Shown in pieces: positions 5,982 through 6,347 of a stretch of DNA of 6,347 nucleotides. The DNA is taken from contig JBEAQS010000141.1 of NCBI GenBank assembly GCA_041163765.1, forward strand, positions 1 to 6,347. Direction: 5' to 3'. A model generated the notes under the pieces. The model was not told the origin of the DNA. It worked only from the letters and a program-made list of their open reading frames with translations, and ran no database searches. This DNA is from MAG-120531 sp041163765 (GTDB lineage: Bacteria > Bacteroidota > Bacteroidia > Flavobacteriales > Flavobacteriaceae). The translations under genes were made by a program, and so were the position numbers. Each line of letters starts with the position of its first letter. Position 1 is the first letter of the stretch.

Positions 5982-6347
5982 ATGGAACTACTCGAAGCCA
6001 TATTGCTGGGGCTGATACAAGGACTTACTGAGTTTCTCCCTGTATCCTCCAGCGGACACCTCGAATTGGGCAAAGCCATTTTAGGTTATACCCCACAAGA
6101 AGGACTGTTATTTACGGTAATGCTTCATCTGGCCACCGCACTAGCCACGCTGATTGTATTTCGCGCTCAGGTAGCGGAAATACTCAAAGGTTTGTTTTCA
6201 TTCACCTGGAACGAACAAACACAATACAGTGTGCAGATTATTGTCTCCATGGTGCCTGCTGCATTGGTTGGGGTGTTTTTTGAAGCGGAACTCTCTGCGT
6301 TATTTGACGGAAGTGTGCTTTTTGTCGGATGGATGCTTTTGGTTACA
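5982..6347 (+). CDS. uppP: Undecaprenyl-diphosphate phosphatase UppP/BacA, N-terminal part (3' truncated by window edge)
   Basis: The frame from the ATG at 5982 stays open to the last base, giving 122 residues of a protein usually about 260-280 long. It begins MELLEAILLGLIQGLTEFLP and carries the first UppP signature: Q13-xxx-E17, the (E/Q)xxxE motif, then P20-V-S-S-S-G-H26-L, which contributes active-site residues. Hydrophobic helices follow, including FTVMLHLATALATLIVF (44-60) and IIVSMVPAALVGVFF (85-99). The second signature (PGxSRSG type) lies beyond the window. UppP is an integral membrane enzyme that dephosphorylates undecaprenyl diphosphate to the monophosphate (EC 3.6.1.27), recycling the lipid carrier for peptidoglycan and other surface polymers; overproduction gives bacitracin resistance. 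The start lies 1 nt after the stop of the DUF3098-type gene, so the two are almost certainly co-translated. Confidence 0.95.
   Translation, partial: MELLEAILLGLIQGLTEFLPVSSSGHLELGKAILGYTPQEGLLFTVMLHLATALATLIVFRAQVAEILKGLFSFTWNEQTQYSVQIIVSMVPAALVGVFFEAELSALFDGSVLFVGWMLLVT

Overview
The window is a stretch of chromosomal housekeeping genes from a member of the Bacteroidota, most likely flavobacterial-like. Three things point there: the gene order (saccharopine dehydrogenase, Lrp-type regulator, zinc metallopeptidase, leuS facing ftsX, then a DUF3098-type protein and uppP); the absence of clear Shine-Dalgarno sequences; and TAnnTTTG promoter elements of the Bacteroidota type ahead of three genes. 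The assignment rests on remembered family and synteny patterns, not on a search, so genus level is not claimed.

Positions 1-1831 (+ strand) hold the 3' end of a saccharopine dehydrogenase gene (lysine metabolism), an Lrp/AsnC regulator 37 bp downstream, and, after a 78-bp gap with its own likely promoter, a membrane-anchored zinc metallopeptidase of the YugP type. This block ends at a near-ideal bidirectional hairpin terminator (1852-1888) shared with the convergent leuS gene.

Positions 1907-4738 (- strand) hold a complete leucyl-tRNA synthetase with intact HIGH, KMSKS and editing-site signatures. The 132-bp gap between leuS and ftsX is a divergent promoter region, with one candidate -7 element on each strand.

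Positions 4871-6347 (+ strand) form a tight envelope operon: ftsX (division and peptidoglycan-hydrolase control), a two-helix DUF3098-type membrane protein 3 nt downstream, and uppP (recycling of the undecaprenyl carrier lipid) 1 nt after that, cut by the window edge. Together they suggest co-expression of cell-division and wall-precursor functions.

I see no mobile element, CRISPR array, tRNA or rRNA gene, or defence system. I found no convincing new biological system. The points most worth a second look are the uncharacterised DUF3098 protein locked between ftsX and uppP, the regulator beside saccharopine dehydrogenase, and the altered editing-loop sequence in LeuRS.
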